6,771 bases of DNA from Porticoccaceae bacterium (lineage in GTDB: Bacteria; Pseudomonadota; Gammaproteobacteria; Pseudomonadales; Porticoccaceae): assembly GCA_019090225.1 (NCBI GenBank), contig JAHRWI010000239.1, positions 1 to 6,771 on the forward strand, in the 5' to 3' direction. How positions within the stretch are numbered: the first letter of the stretch is position 1; each line of letters opens with the position of its first letter. Shown here piece after piece: positions 6,677-6,771 of the stretch. The notes beneath the pieces were generated by a model. The model saw only the letters and a program-made list of their open reading frames with translations. It was not told where the DNA came from and did no database searches. Made by a program: the position numbers and the translations under genes.

Positions 6677-6715
6677 CAATTCACCACGGCAATTCACCAC
6701 GAAAATTCACCGCAA
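6677..6715. repeat. Tandem repeat, 13-bp unit, three copies
   Basis: Copies are CAATTCACCACGG (6677-6689), CAATTCACCACGA (6690-6702) and a degenerate AAATTCACCGCAA (6703-6715). The first two differ only at the last base; the third differs at several positions, suggesting decay of an older array. It is non-coding on present evidence. Confidence 0.85.
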
Positions 6716-6743
6716 AATATTGCCTTAAACCTTACCGTCAAGG

Positions 6744-6771
6744 TCAATCCATCAATCCATCAATCCATCAA
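6744..6771. repeat. Tandem repeat, 8-bp unit TCAATCCA, at least 3.5 copies (runs off window)
   Basis: Three perfect copies of TCAATCCA begin at 6744 and a fourth starts as TCAA at the window edge, so the array is probably longer. Perfect identity between copies suggests recent slippage expansion. Because 8 is not a multiple of 3, copy-number change inside a gene would shift frame, but no gene is visible here. Confidence 0.85.

Larger units (their letters stand above)
6481..6771. other. Non-coding stretch at the right edge
   Basis: Apart from the hairpin and the two tandem repeat arrays listed separately, I see no gene on either strand in these 291 bases. A minus-strand frame continues open from the DUF2069 gene to 6605, but that extension lacks a ribosome-binding site and family-like sequence. 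Confidence 0.55.

Overview
This looks like chromosomal DNA of a gammaproteobacterium near the Pseudomonadales/Cellvibrionales, possibly marine. The evidence is the gene content (AsmA C-terminus, MutY, YggX, tRNA-Phe, a 67K-type SppA and a DUF2069 protein) and very close motif-level similarity of MutY, YggX and SppA to their E. coli and Pseudomonas counterparts. Species cannot be fixed by reading alone.

Left block, 1-2236, plus strand. The 3' end of an asmA-like gene is followed by mutY (adenine DNA glycosylase), yggX (Fe(II)-trafficking protein) and a tRNA-Phe(GAA) gene. The tRNA has its own strong-looking promoter with a 17-nt spacer and a GC-rich discriminator. The asmA-mutY-yggX order is a conserved gammaproteobacterial arrangement. 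mutY and yggX make sense together: MutY carries a [4Fe-4S] cluster, and YggX handles iron and protects labile clusters from oxidation.

Middle block, 2237-4044. Here coding density drops. A single gene for a DUF599 membrane protein (2770-3477, +) sits between gene-free stretches of about 0.5 kb on each side. A long imperfect hairpin overlaps the DUF599 stop codon and may be its terminator. The position just downstream of a tRNA gene fits an accessory or turnover region, but no integrase and no duplicated tRNA end is visible.

Right block, 4045-6771, minus strand. A DUF2069 membrane-protein gene lies upstream of sppA, a complete inner-membrane signal peptide peptidase with its Lys/Ser catalytic dyad intact; the two may be co-transcribed. 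The DUF2069 gene most likely starts at an internal TTG (6470) directly behind an AGGAG ribosome-binding site. Upstream of it lie a hairpin and two short tandem repeat arrays, one of which runs off the window end.

I find no CRISPR array, insertion sequence, toxin-antitoxin pair or recognisable new defence system. The less ordinary material is in the non-coding DNA: the hairpin at the DUF599 stop, the tandem repeats at the right edge and the sparse zone behind tRNA-Phe.
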